Below are positions 1-8,336 of a stretch of 52,320 bases of DNA, piece by piece. Under the pieces are notes generated by a model. It ran no database searches and had not been told where the DNA came from. It saw only the letters and a program-made list of their open reading frames with translations. Source of the stretch: an uncultured Lachnospiraceae bacterium (lineage in GTDB: Bacteria > Bacillota > Clostridia > Lachnospirales > Lachnospiraceae); contig CADBRV010000063.1 in assembly GCA_902797185.1 (NCBI GenBank), positions 1-52,320 of the forward strand. Direction: 5' to 3'. Position 1 is the first letter of the stretch. Every line of letters begins with the position of its first letter. A program made the position numbers and the translations under genes.

Positions 1-68
1 CGGTTTGGGCACCTAATACTTTAACATCGAAGGTGTTCTCTTTTATATACCCATTTTGAAATATCCGA

Positions 69-977
69 CTAAAACTTTACGCTAGCAAAGAGCGCCTCCT
101 GCCTGGGAACCGCAAAGAAAACAGACTGGTCTTTCAGGAATTCTTCCGTAGAATAGTAGATCCCGGCACCGTCGTGGATCAGGCTGTGGCACCCTTCGCT
201 TAAAGGGCTTCCCATCTGTCCCGGGATGGCATAAACGTCCCTGCCCTGCTCCCTGGCACAGGCAGCCGTAATCAAGGAGCCGCTGTCTTTCCTCGCCTCC
301 ACCACCACCGTGCAGTCCGAAATCCCGCTGATAATCCGGTTGCGCATAGGGAAAAAGGCAGGACGGGGCTTCGTCCCCGGAGGAAATTCGCTGAGCACCC
401 CGCCGTTCCTGCAGATCTTCTGGTAAAGAGGGTAATTCTCCTTAGGGTAGCAGATATCCGGGCCGCTCCCCAGCACCGCCCAGGCAGGCAGCCCTTTGTC
501 CGAAGCGCTTCTCTGGGCAGCGCTGTCCACTCCTCGGGCAAGGCCGCTGACAACCTGCACGCCGGCAGCGGAAAGTTCACCGGCAGCCTTTGCCGCCGCC
601 GCAATGCCATAGTCCGAGCATGCCCGGGCCCCGACTATGGCCACCGTAAAGCACCGGCTGTCCGGCAGGGAGCCATAATAATAAATCCCATAAGGCGGGT
701 TTGGAATCTCCCTGAGCTTTTCCGGGTAGCCCGCAAGCTCCAGACAGGTAAAACGTACCCCTTTTTGTTCCAGTCCTTCCAAGACCTCCTCCGGGGAAAG
801 GGCGGACTGGTGCTCCAGTATCTTTTCGGCCATCCCTTTCTTTAAAAAATCCATGCTTTCCAGCTCCCTGCGGCCGGCCTTGTAGAGGTCCTGCGCGTGG
901 CAGCCTGCTTCCAGCATTTTTGCCGCGGATGCCGCCCCAAAGCCGGGGAGCGACTGCAGCCAGCACATGTACTTCAT
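69..977 (-). CDS. dprA: DNA processing protein DprA
   Basis: DprA binds incoming single-stranded DNA and loads RecA during natural transformation. The 302-residue product has an N-terminal helix-hairpin-helix-like region (about 1-60) and then the Rossmann-like DprA core: VGAR at 115-118, SGLARG at 144-149 and FPMRNRIISG at 209-218, followed by a conserved SGSLITA segment. It ends soon after the core, so the C-terminal winged-helix domain found in longer DprA proteins is missing. The ATG overlaps the comM stop as ATGA, and the ribosome site GGAGGC lies inside the end of comM, so the two genes are probably translationally coupled. Confidence in the family is high. Whether the cell is transformable cannot be told from this. 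Confidence 0.95.
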   Translation of the reverse strand: MKYMCWLQSLPGFGAASAAKMLEAGCHAQDLYKAGRRELESMDFLKKGMAEKILEHQSALSPEEVLEGLEQKGVRFTCLELAGYPEKLREIPNPPYGIYYYGSLPDSRCFTVAIVGARACSDYGIAAAAKAAGELSAAGVQVVSGLARGVDSAAQRSASDKGLPAWAVLGSGPDICYPKENYPLYQKICRNGGVLSEFPPGTKPRPAFFPMRNRIISGISDCTVVVEARKDSGSLITAACAREQGRDVYAIPGQMGSPLSEGCHSLIHDGAGIYYSTEEFLKDQSVFFAVPRQEALFASVKF

Positions 978-2515
978 ATTGCCTCCTCTCCAAAGCCGCT
1001 TAACTGGAGGCTTTTGAAAGAAACCGCTTCCACCAGGTCCTGGCGGCTGATTTTTTCCCTGCCCGCCAGGTCCGCTATGGTCCGTGCTACTTTGAGGATC
1101 TTGAAATAGCTCCTGGCGGTAAGCGAAAGATGGCTGTAGACCTGCTCCATAAACTGGTGCTGGGAGGGGGAAAGGCTGCAGAATTTTTCCGTCTGGGCGC
1201 CATTTAACCTGGAATTAAAACGGATGCCGGTGCCTTTGTACCGCTCCTTCTGGATCTGGTGCGCCATCTCCACCCTCCTGCGGATCTGTGCGGAAGATTC
1301 TCCTGCCTTCTGCGTGGAAAGGTCCTGGTACGTAATCTGGGGTGCCTCGACGCAGAGGTCGATCCGGTCCAGCAGGGGTCCTGAAATTTTACCAAGGTAG
1401 GCTTTGACCTGCTCTTTTGTACAGCTGCACCTGGTGCGGTCCGGGTAGTAGCCGCACCGGCAGGGGTTGCAGGCACAGACCAGCATGAAATCGGCCGGAT
1501 ATTCAAAAGTCCCTCCCTGCCGGGAAATGAGGATTTTCTGCTCTTCCAGGGGCTGGCGCAAGGTCTCCAGCACCGGCCTTTGGAATTCCGTCACTTCGTC
1601 TAAAAACAATACCCCTCTGCTGGCGAGGGTGATCTCCCCGGGACGCGGCACCCTCCCGCCACCTGTCATGGCTGCGGCTGTCACGGTATGGTGCGGGGAG
1701 CGGAAAGGCCGCTGCTGCATAAGGCCCTGCTGCGGGTCCAAAAGCCCCGCGATGCTGTAAATCTTGGAAACTTCCATCTGCCCTTCCAGGCTTAGAGGAG
1801 GCAGGATGGACGGGATCCGCTTTGCAAGCATGGTCTTCCCGCTGCCGGGGGACCCGATCATCAAAAGGTGGTGCATGCCGCCCACCGCGATCTCGCAGGC
1901 ACGCTTGGCCTGCCCCTGCCCTGCCACTTCGGAAAAATCCGGCATGGGTGTCTCTTTCCGGGGGCCTGCCGGTGCAGCCTCTTCGGAAAAACTCCGCTGG
2001 TCCTGGGGCTGGTTAAAAAAACGCACCGCTTCCCGAAGGCTGCTTACGCCCTTTACCAGGATGCCGTCTACGATCTGTGCTTCCCGTACATTTTCCTGTG
2101 GCAGCAGGATCCCTTTGAAGCCTTCCTTTTTTGCCTGGGCGGCAATGGGCAGGATGCACCCAGTAAGCCTGGTTTCCCCGTCCAGTCCCAGTTCCCCTAT
2201 GACCAGCCACTTTTTTAAATCACTGCAATGGATAATGCCCAGCGCGTACATGATGGACAAGGCAACCGGCAGGTCATAGCCGTTCCCTTCCTTACGCAGG
2301 TTGGCTGGGGATAAATTGACGGTTACACGGTTTGGCGGCAGGAGGTAGCCGCTGTTTTTCATGGCGGTGCGGACCCTTTCCCTGGCTTCTTTTACTTCCG
2401 ATCCAAGGTATCCGACCATGTCAAAGACAGGAAGCCCTTCTGAAATATCGGCTTCCACGCTGATAAGGCGGGCCGAAAGGCCGTAAACGGCTCCGGTCCA
2501 GATGATACTGTACAT
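974..2515 (-). CDS. comM: ComM/YifB family Mg-chelatase-like AAA ATPase
   Basis: ComM is a hexameric helicase-like ATPase that promotes branch migration when transformed DNA is integrated. The 513-residue protein has the usual order: an N-terminal ChlI-like domain (about 1-170), an AAA core with Walker A GSPGSGKT at 221-228 and Walker B GVLFLDE at 301-307, a cysteine-rich insertion typical of the family (CNPCRCGYY, starting at 349), and a C-terminal Mg_chelatase_C region. Length is normal for the family. The ATG is preceded by a G-rich but imperfect ribosome site. It is upstream of and overlaps dprA, a pairing common in Firmicutes. Confidence 0.95.
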   Translation of the reverse strand: MYSIIWTGAVYGLSARLISVEADISEGLPVFDMVGYLGSEVKEARERVRTAMKNSGYLLPPNRVTVNLSPANLRKEGNGYDLPVALSIMYALGIIHCSDLKKWLVIGELGLDGETRLTGCILPIAAQAKKEGFKGILLPQENVREAQIVDGILVKGVSSLREAVRFFNQPQDQRSFSEEAAPAGPRKETPMPDFSEVAGQGQAKRACEIAVGGMHHLLMIGSPGSGKTMLAKRIPSILPPLSLEGQMEVSKIYSIAGLLDPQQGLMQQRPFRSPHHTVTAAAMTGGGRVPRPGEITLASRGVLFLDEVTEFQRPVLETLRQPLEEQKILISRQGGTFEYPADFMLVCACNPCRCGYYPDRTRCSCTKEQVKAYLGKISGPLLDRIDLCVEAPQITYQDLSTQKAGESSAQIRRRVEMAHQIQKERYKGTGIRFNSRLNGAQTEKFCSLSPSQHQFMEQVYSHLSLTARSYFKILKVARTIADLAGREKISRQDLVEAVSFKSLQLSGFGEEAI

Positions 2516-2568
2516 ATTGCCCCTTCCCGCAGGGACCGCCAGTAAACAGATATAAGAAAGACAGCCTC

Positions 2569-2597
2569 ATCCTATCACCTGGACAGATAGAATACAA
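2569..2597 (-). promoter_or_regulatory. Candidate promoter of comM-dprA
   Basis: On the minus strand a -35-like TTGTAT (2592-2597) and a -10-like TAGGAT (2569-2574) are separated by 17 bases, and TGA precedes the -10 as an extended -10 element. It lies about 55 bases upstream of the comM ATG and just downstream of a terminator. Both hexamers are imperfect. Confidence 0.35.
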
Positions 2598-2641
2598 GGG
2601 TGGGAAAAGGGCACTTTCCATGGATCATTGCACAAAAAATA

Positions 2642-2660
2642 CAGGAAGAGGATCCTCCTG
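2642..2660 (-). terminator. Rho-independent terminator after the DUF5662 gene
   Basis: Read on the minus strand, an 8-bp stem (CAGGAGGA pairing with TCTTCCTG, one G-T) closes a 3-base loop and is followed by TATTTTTTG. It sits about 30 bases after the DUF5662 stop. Confidence 0.65.
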
Positions 2661-2690
2661 CATTTTCATGCTTTCAAAAAAGGCAATATG

Positions 2691-3245
2691 CTATTTTTTC
2701 TTTCCCAAAACCTGCGTGCGGATGTAAGAATAGGCTTCTTTTTCCCCTTTTTCCGCCAGGACCCGGAGCATGGTTTCCAGAAGCGCCGCCGTTTCCGGAT
2801 GGATGATGGGGGCAAGCCTCTTTTTGCTCCTGAGGTAATATTCCAAAGGGCTGCGGTCTGTATAATTTTCCTTCTGGTATACTTTACAGGCAGAAACCCG
2901 GTCACAGAACATTTCCACTACATAGCGTACCGGCATCTTCATGCCCTGCAGCGGATAAGGCGCATCCCGGTCCACGTTATAATCCACCCAGTATTCGAAA
3001 TGGTGCTTGTTGCGCCCTTTGTGGTGCAGCCAGGCTGTCGAGCAGCCTTCTTCCATGCGCTGTACGTTGTTGGGGCTGCGGTCTCCCGCATAGTACTTGC
3101 ACCCTGCCCGAAATTCCACCGGGGAATATTTCGACAGGTCATGCAGCAGCCCTTGTTTGTAGAGCCCTACATGGAAGCAGGCGCACATGACCAGCCACCT
3201 GTGATATGTAATTGTACAAAAATGTTTCCATGCCTTCGCTTTCAT
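2691..3245 (-). CDS. DUF5662 family protein
   Basis: This 184-residue protein matches the DUF5662 family, common in gut Clostridia and without an established function. Conserved features visible are LLHDLSKYSP (33-42), WLHHKGRNKHH (72-82) and the segment around RYVVEMFCDR (107-116). The many His and Asp residues, with an H-D pair at 35-36, resemble metal-dependent HD-type phosphohydrolases; that resemblance is an inference. The ATG lacks a well-placed ribosome site: a purine-rich AAGGA lies about 20 bases upstream. An in-frame stop shortly before the ATG rules out a longer protein. A repeat element lies immediately upstream and its own terminator follows. Confidence 0.8.
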   Translation of the reverse strand: MKAKAWKHFCTITYHRWLVMCACFHVGLYKQGLLHDLSKYSPVEFRAGCKYYAGDRSPNNVQRMEEGCSTAWLHHKGRNKHHFEYWVDYNVDRDAPYPLQGMKMPVRYVVEMFCDRVSACKVYQKENYTDRSPLEYYLRSKKRLAPIIHPETAALLETMLRVLAEKGEKEAYSYIRTQVLGKKK

Positions 3246-3290
3246 AAAAGAAGTATATCATTTTCCTTTTTTATTTGCATCGATATATAT

Positions 3291-3507
3291 CGTAAGGAAG
3301 GACCCACGCCAGCGGGATGATCCTTACGATGCACCAGCCGCATCGTCCCATGTCATTACCCGGAGGGTGGTGACACAGGCCGCGCCTCCGCACGAAGTGC
3401 GGTTTAGAATGGCGCGGCTCTCCTTGCGGACGATTGGGAATGCGGCGTCTTATGTCATCGCCTGTAAGGCGGTGACACAGGCCGCGCCTCACGCGAGGCG
3501 TGATCTT
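3291..3507 (+). repeat. Dispersed hairpin repeat, copy R1 (complete, two units)
   Basis: A full copy in the orientation called forward here. It begins with arms CGTAAGGA/TCCTTACG (from 3291), then GCCGCATCGTC, a stem of 10 bp from GTCATTACCC and GGGTGGTGAC with two T-G pairs, a GCCGCGCC/GGCGCGGC stem enclosing CCGCAC/GTGCGG, and the closing GGACGAT...ATGCGGC. A second stem-loop unit (from 3453) and a second GCCGCGCC unit follow and run into the 3' end of the helicase gene. Confidence 0.85.
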
Positions 3508-5403
3508 TCATGGCGCATCTTCCCGTAGTTCTTCCAAAAAACGGGAAGGCGCCTGCTGCCGGTTATGCCTCATGGACGAAGTGCACAGGAAAAGCTCCGC
3601 CTTTGCCCGGGTCATCCCCACATAAAAAAGCCGCCTTTCCTCCTCAACCTCTTCCAGGCTGGATGCCTTTTTATAAGGAAGGGTTCCTTCATTTACATTC
3701 AGGATAAAGACCGTTTCAAATTCCAGGCCCTTTGCCCCATGGATGGTGGAAAGGAAGACTTTCCCAGCGGCAGGGCCTTCGCTGGTTCCTGCCTGCCGTG
3801 TTCCTGTCCCCGACTGGAGTGTCCCGTTCCCTGCCTGCTGTATCCCGGTCCTTCCCTGCTGCCTTCCATTGCTTTCCGTTTGGACAGGGGCCAGCATGGC
3901 TTCCACGGTATGGTATTGGCCCGCTTCCTGCTCCACGTTTTCCGCGATTTCCAGAAGCTGGCCAAGTCCGATCTTTTTCGATGCGGCATATTCCGCGAGA
4001 AAGCTGTCATACCCCATGGCATGCCTGATGAAATGTACCGCGGCAGCCGGAGGGAGCCGTGCGATAAGTTCCAGCCCTTGGAGAAGTTTCCGGGCCTGCA
4101 AGGCTTCTTCCGGAAACAGGCACTCTTCCCACCTGTCCCAGTCTACTGCTTCCTCATCCAGCCCTTCCCGGGGCAGGCCCCTGCCTGGCCGGTCCAGGAT
4201 CCGCAGCAGCAGGGACCTGTCGTGGGGATGGAGGGATAAACCCAGATAGGCATAGATGTCCTCCCGGACCCAGTGGCCCTTGGAAGAAGGCTTTTCTTTC
4301 CGGTAAACAGGGATAGACAGGCCGGAGAGGTATTTTTCCGGATAATCCCCCTCAAAAGCAGTCCGGTAAAGGAGGGCAATTTCTTCCCTTTTCCTGCCTT
4401 TTTTCAAAAGCTCCTGGACCCTGGATGCCACTTCCCTGGCCTCATCCCTCTCTTCCGGAAAGGAAAGGATACATACCTTCCCCTTCCTCCTGCTCCCGCA
4501 GAAAAAATTCTTCGGGATATGGCAGGTATTCCGGCCTACCAGGCAGCTGGAAGCTTTTAAGATTTCCTCCCCGCACCGGTAATTGGTATCCAATAGGTAG
4601 GTTTTGGCGCCTGGAAAATAATCCGGGAAACGGGACATGATATCCGGGCTCGAACCACGGAACCGGTAAATGCACTGGTCGTCGTCCCCCACCGCGAAAA
4701 GCTCCTGCTCCTTTGTCAAAAGGCATTTCACCGTTTCAAACTGCACAGGGGAAATATCCTGGAATTCATCCACCAGGATATAAGGGTGTTCCTGCTGCCA
4801 GTGAATCCGTTTTTCCGGGCTGCCTCGAAGGAGCCGGAGGCATTCCTGCTGCATGTCTTCAAAATCCAGCTTTCCGGACCGCAAGAGGAAATCCTGGTAG
4901 GCTTCAAAAAGCCCCTCTATCCCCGGAAGGGTCATCTGGCTTTGGTTTTGTACCTCCGTCCGTGCAAAAGGCTCCCCTCCGGCGCTTTTCATCCTCAGGA
5001 TTTCCGAAAGGACGCGGGCAGCAAGCTCCCCCTCTTCTCCGGGCTGCAGCCCCCTTTTCCGGACCTCTCTGGTTAAGAAGCGAAGGCTCTCTTTCTCTGA
5101 AAGAATGCCGGATAGCCGGCTGCCCATCTCCGTACGCAGGATATAGTAAAAAATGGAATGGAACGTGCCGAAAGACACGCCGGGCACATAACCTGGTGCA
5201 GAAAAGAAGCGCTGCCGCATCTCTGATGCAGCCGCTTTGGTAAAGGTTGCCACCAGGATCTTTGAGGCAGGCACCCCCTTCTCCAGAAGGAAATGCACCC
5301 GTCCTGTAATCACGCTGGTTTTCCCGCTGCCGGGACCTGCCAGCACCAGGGCTGGCCCGCCCTTATGGCGGATTGCTTTCAGTTGTGACGCGTTGTAATG
5401 CAA
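3508..5403 (-). CDS. UvrD/PcrA-type superfamily 1 DNA helicase
   Basis: An ATP-dependent 3'-5' DNA helicase of the UvrD/Rep/PcrA group. In 631 residues it shows Walker A GPGSGKT (23-29), motif II VDEFQD (211-216), motif III GDDDQCIYRFRG (239-250), motif V STIHGAKGLEF (552-562) and motif VI VGMTRAK (595-601). It is about 100 residues shorter than typical PcrA. A Gly/Gln/Thr-rich insert with degenerate internal repeats fills about 510-547, just before motif V. Translation starts at TTG, with AGGAAGAGG upstream and no better ATG. The last codons and the stop lie at the edge of repeat R1. Its repair role is inferred from the family only. Confidence 0.9.
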   Translation of the reverse strand: MHYNASQLKAIRHKGGPALVLAGPGSGKTSVITGRVHFLLEKGVPASKILVATFTKAAASEMRQRFFSAPGYVPGVSFGTFHSIFYYILRTEMGSRLSGILSEKESLRFLTREVRKRGLQPGEEGELAARVLSEILRMKSAGGEPFARTEVQNQSQMTLPGIEGLFEAYQDFLLRSGKLDFEDMQQECLRLLRGSPEKRIHWQQEHPYILVDEFQDISPVQFETVKCLLTKEQELFAVGDDDQCIYRFRGSSPDIMSRFPDYFPGAKTYLLDTNYRCGEEILKASSCLVGRNTCHIPKNFFCGSRRKGKVCILSFPEERDEAREVASRVQELLKKGRKREEIALLYRTAFEGDYPEKYLSGLSIPVYRKEKPSSKGHWVREDIYAYLGLSLHPHDRSLLLRILDRPGRGLPREGLDEEAVDWDRWEECLFPEEALQARKLLQGLELIARLPPAAAVHFIRHAMGYDSFLAEYAASKKIGLGQLLEIAENVEQEAGQYHTVEAMLAPVQTESNGRQQGRTGIQQAGNGTLQSGTGTRQAGTSEGPAAGKVFLSTIHGAKGLEFETVFILNVNEGTLPYKKASSLEEVEEERRLFYVGMTRAKAELFLCTSSMRHNRQQAPSRFLEELREDAP

Positions 5404-5445
5404 AAAAGCCTCTTCCTACTCTCCCACCGAAACTTTTTTGGCCTG

Positions 5446-5492
5446 GTGCATCGCAAGGGATCCTCCCGCTGAGGCAGGTCCCTTCTTACAAT
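5446..5492 (-). repeat. Dispersed hairpin repeat, partial copy R2
   Basis: Only the first module is present, in reverse orientation. Read on the minus strand, ATTGTAAG pairs with CTTGCGAT (two T-G pairs) around CCTGC/GCGGG (one T-G pair). It lies between the gltX terminator and the helicase gene. Confidence 0.7.
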
Positions 5493-5520
5493 ATATGGCA
5501 CGCATGCTTCTGAAAACCAA

Positions 5521-5549
5521 ATTACCTGCAGGCTCTGCCTGCAGGTAAT
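5521..5549 (-). terminator. Terminator of gltX
   Basis: A perfect 13-bp inverted repeat (ATTACCTGCAGGC and GCCTGCAGGTAAT) with a 3-base loop. On the minus strand it is followed by TTGGTTTTC. It lies 26 bases after the gltX stop. Confidence 0.75.
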
Positions 5550-5575
5550 GAAAAGCCATTACGATAGGAAGGAAT

Positions 5576-7036
5576 TTAAGCAAGCGCTTCTTCCAGTTTC
5601 CGGATCGCGGCGCGGATCCTCTTAAGGCTCTCTTCCTTGCCTAAAAGCTCCATGATCTCGCTGGCTCCGCCCGGAGTGGACTGCTTTCCGGATACCGCGA
5701 TCCGGAGCGGCCACATGGCATAACCATTCTTGCATCCTTTTTCAGAAACATACTGCTTTAAAGCAGCAAAGAGGGCGTCATTGCTGTAATCCTCCTGCTG
5801 TTCAAACACCGGCAGCAGTTCCTTCAAAACTTCCACGGAAGTCTCCGGCGTCGTCTTGGATTTCTTGTTACGATACAGTTCGATCTCGTAATCCGGCACT
5901 TCCTCCAGGAAATCAATGAGCTCCGGGATGTCCGGGAAAATCTCAATCCTGGACTGCACCATACCTGCTACTTTTTTCAGGTCCATGCTGCGATGGATGG
6001 TGCTTTCCAAAAACGGCTTTGCCTTTTCATAAAAAGCGTCAAAATCCATCTTCTTGATATATTCGCCATTCATCCAGCGGAGCTTTGTATAATCAAATAC
6101 GGCCGGGGATTTGCTGATGCGCCTGTAGTCAAAAACTTTGACCAGCTCGTCCAGGGAATAGATTTCCCTGTCTTCTTCCGGGCTCCATCCGCAGAGGGCT
6201 ACAAAGTTTACCACCGCTTCCGGCAGGAAGCCCTGTTCCAGAAGGTCCTCAAAGGAAGAATGCCCGCTCCTCTTGCTCAGCTTGTTATGGTTTTCGTCCG
6301 TAATCAGCGGGCAATGGACATAAACCGGGATGTCCCAGCCAAAAGCCTCATAAATCCGGTTGTATTTCGGCGCGGAGGAAAGGTATTCATTCCCCCTTAC
6401 CACATGGGTGATCTTCATCAGGTGGTCATCTACCACGTTGGCAAAATTATAGGTAGGGAAACCGTCAGACTTGATCAGGATCAGGTCTTCCAGTTCGTCA
6501 TTATTGACCGTGATGTCCCCGTAAATCACATCATGGAAAGTGGTCGTCCCTTCGGTGGGCATATTCATGCGGATGACGTAAGGCTTTCCGGCTGCAAGGT
6601 TAGCCTCCACTTCTTCTTTGGAAAGGTGCAGGCAGTGCTTGTCGTAGAAATGCACTTCCTTGCCGTTAATCACTTTTTTCAGCTTTGAGAGCCTCTCCTC
6701 GTCGCAGAAGCAGTAATAAGCATCCCCCTGGTCGATCAGCTGTTTGGCATATTTCATATAAATGCCCTGTGCCTGGCGTTCACTCTGGACATAAGGGCCA
6801 TACCCGCCGTCTTTATCGGGCCCTTCGTCATGGCCGATACCGGCTTCTTCCAGGCTCCGGTAAATAATGCCAAGAGCCTCCGGCACAAAACGCTCCTGGT
6901 CCGTATCCTCGATCCGGAGGATGAAGGTGCCGCCTTCATGTTTTGCGATTAAATAAGCATACAGTGCCGTCCTAAGATTTCCAACATGCATCCTGCCAGT
7001 GGGGCTGGGTGCAAACCTGGTCCTTATGTTTGTCAT
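5576..7036 (-). CDS. gltX: Glutamyl-tRNA synthetase
   Basis: Charges tRNA-Glu with glutamate in the cytoplasm. In bacteria lacking GlnRS this class often also charges tRNA-Gln in a non-discriminating manner. The 486-residue class I synthetase has the HIGH-equivalent HVGN at 17-20 in [10 protein letters not shown], the KMSKS-equivalent KLSKR at 252-256, and an alpha-helical anticodon-binding C-terminus. Length is normal for GltX. The ATG follows a strong AGGAGG. It is transcribed alone from a promoter that overlaps the promoter of the divergent EamA gene, and ends at a strong hairpin. Confidence 0.97.
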   Translation of the reverse strand: MTNIRTRFAPSPTGRMHVGNLRTALYAYLIAKHEGGTFILRIEDTDQERFVPEALGIIYRSLEEAGIGHDEGPDKDGGYGPYVQSERQAQGIYMKYAKQLIDQGDAYYCFCDEERLSKLKKVINGKEVHFYDKHCLHLSKEEVEANLAAGKPYVIRMNMPTEGTTTFHDVIYGDITVNNDELEDLILIKSDGFPTYNFANVVDDHLMKITHVVRGNEYLSSAPKYNRIYEAFGWDIPVYVHCPLITDENHNKLSKRSGHSSFEDLLEQGFLPEAVVNFVALCGWSPEEDREIYSLDELVKVFDYRRISKSPAVFDYTKLRWMNGEYIKKMDFDAFYEKAKPFLESTIHRSMDLKKVAGMVQSRIEIFPDIPELIDFLEEVPDYEIELYRNKKSKTTPETSVEVLKELLPVFEQQEDYSNDALFAALKQYVSEKGCKNGYAMWPLRIAVSGKQSTPGGASEIMELLGKEESLKRIRAAIRKLEEALA

Positions 7037-7082
7037 GATCTGAAACCTCCTAAATAGCAGTAAATTCCTGCCCTGGTTTTTT

Positions 7083-7111
7083 ATTCTACTCTATTTGACT
7101 CTAATGGGCAA
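7083..7111 (-). promoter_or_regulatory. Promoter of gltX
   Basis: On the minus strand, TTGCCC (7106-7111) and TAGAAT (7083-7088) are 17 bases apart. It overlaps the plus-strand promoter at 7095-7124, so the two probably compete for polymerase. Confidence 0.55.
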
Positions 7112-7124
7112 TTCTTAATATAAT
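7095..7124 (+). promoter_or_regulatory. Promoter of the EamA transporter gene
   Basis: TTGACT (7095-7100) and a perfect TATAAT (7119-7124) are separated by 18 bases. The predicted transcript has a leader of about 200 bases. Confidence 0.65.
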
Positions 7125-7191
7125 AAAAAAAGTCTGCTTTGCGTAAGGCCAATGTGCCCGGCAGGCAGCAGGAATTGGAAAAACTCTTGGG

Positions 7192-7220
7192 ATGGGGCAT
7201 GGCCCCACATGGCCCATCTC
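7192..7220 (+). other. Hairpin in the long leader of the EamA gene
   Basis: The roughly 200-base untranslated leader contains an 11-position stem with one mismatch (GATGGGGCATG against CATGGCCCATC) around a short loop. I do not recognise a known riboswitch. The rest of the leader shows no coding potential with a ribosome site. Confidence 0.4.
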
Positions 7221-7334
7221 ATTTTCCTGTCAGGGCAGGGACATTACGCATTCCCTATCCTGTATCAAATCGATGTTTCCATTTTCCCCATTGCAGGGGA
7301 AGCGAAACCTTATTTCAAAGAGCAGAGGACAGTT

Positions 7335-8243
7335 ATGGAAAAGAAAACAAGTTCAATTACAGGGTCCCTTTTTCTATTAGGCGCCGCCTTTTTCTGGGGT
7401 GCTACCTTCGCCGCGCAGGATACGGCAGCAGACGTGATGGGCCCCTTCAGCTACCTTTTCGGCAGATCCCTGGTCGGATGCCTGTTCCTGGCAGCCATCA
7501 TCCCGTTCTTTGACAAGGCACATGTGGCAACCCGAAGGCCCACTTCCAAAGCAGAATGGAAAACCCTGTTTTTCGCCGGCATCGTATGCGGCATCGTGCT
7601 GTTCTGGGGCAGCTACCTGCAGCAGTTCGGCATCGCCTATACCACTGCCGGAAAAGCCAGCTTCGTCAGCGCCTTTTATATCATCCTGGTACCAGTAGCA
7701 GGGATCCTGTTCTTCCATAAAAAGCCGTCGAAATTTCTGGCAGGCGCCATCCTTCTGGCGCTGGCCGGGCTGTATTTCCTATGCATGACGGGTTCCTTCT
7801 GGTTCCAGAAGGGGGATGCGCTGGTACTGGCCAGCACCCTGTTTTATGCCACACATATCCTGGTGGTGGGACATTTTTCTTCCAAGGTGGACAACGTCCG
7901 GCTCTCCTGCCTGCAGTTTCTGTTTCTGACCATTGTTTCCTTTTTTGCCATGCTCCTTTTCGAGCATCCCACTCTGGAAGCCTTTCAAGCAGGCCTTTGG
8001 CCCATCCTTTTTGCGGGCATCTTCTCCAGTGGCGTAGCTTACACCTGCCAGATCTTAGGGCAGAAGCGGGTGGAAGCTTCCGTAGCCAGCGTCCTCATGA
8101 GCATGGAGTCCGTCTTCGGCGCCTTAAGCGGGTGGATCGTGCTTGGGCAGGCCATGTCGCCCCGGGAAACTTTCGGATGCATCCTGGTCTTCTGCGGCGT
8201 CCTCCTGGCACAGGTCCCGCAGAAAAGCAGGCAAAGGGCATGA
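7335..8243 (+). CDS. EamA/DMT-superfamily transporter
   Basis: A ten-helix membrane protein of the drug/metabolite transporter superfamily (EamA repeats), which typically exports amino acids, metabolites or drugs. Its substrate cannot be read from sequence. From the chosen ATG it has 302 residues, the usual size, with two homologous five-helix halves. The first starts at GSLFLLGAAFFWGATF and the second includes ILFAGIFSSGVAYTCQILGQ, a segment typical of these proteins. The frame is open further upstream, but the ATG at 7335 follows AGAGGA and begins a normal EamA N-terminus, while the upstream part looks non-membrane. It is the only plus-strand gene of the window. Confidence 0.88.
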   Translation: MEKKTSSITGSLFLLGAAFFWGATFAAQDTAADVMGPFSYLFGRSLVGCLFLAAIIPFFDKAHVATRRPTSKAEWKTLFFAGIVCGIVLFWGSYLQQFGIAYTTAGKASFVSAFYIILVPVAGILFFHKKPSKFLAGAILLALAGLYFLCMTGSFWFQKGDALVLASTLFYATHILVVGHFSSKVDNVRLSCLQFLFLTIVSFFAMLLFEHPTLEAFQAGLWPILFAGIFSSGVAYTCQILGQKRVEASVASVLMSMESVFGALSGWIVLGQAMSPRETFGCILVFCGVLLAQVPQKSRQRA

Positions 8244-8251
8244 ATAAAATA

Positions 8252-8294
8252 TACCCTCCATACGGATGGATTCCCATCTCCAGTATAGAGGGTA
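8252..8294 (-). terminator. Terminator between convergent EamA and ABC transporter genes
   Basis: A long imperfect hairpin: TACCCTC (8252-8258) pairs with GAGGGTA (8288-8294), with additional ATAC/GTAT and GGATGG/CCATC pairs inside. On the minus strand it is followed by TATTTTATTC, so it mainly serves the ABC operon. No T-run is seen in the plus direction. Confidence 0.6.
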
Positions 8295-8336
8295 GATAAC
8301 AGAAACGCATGCAGCGCTGCTTTCTCATCTTATTTT

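Noticed and set aside
3291..3507. A CRISPR array
   Set aside because: The repeated units are not evenly spaced, have no unique spacers between identical repeats, and no cas genes are present.
7152..7334. An upstream start for the EamA transporter
   Set aside because: It would put about 60 residues that are not membrane-like before a normal EamA N-terminus, and the ATG at 7335 has its own ribosome site.
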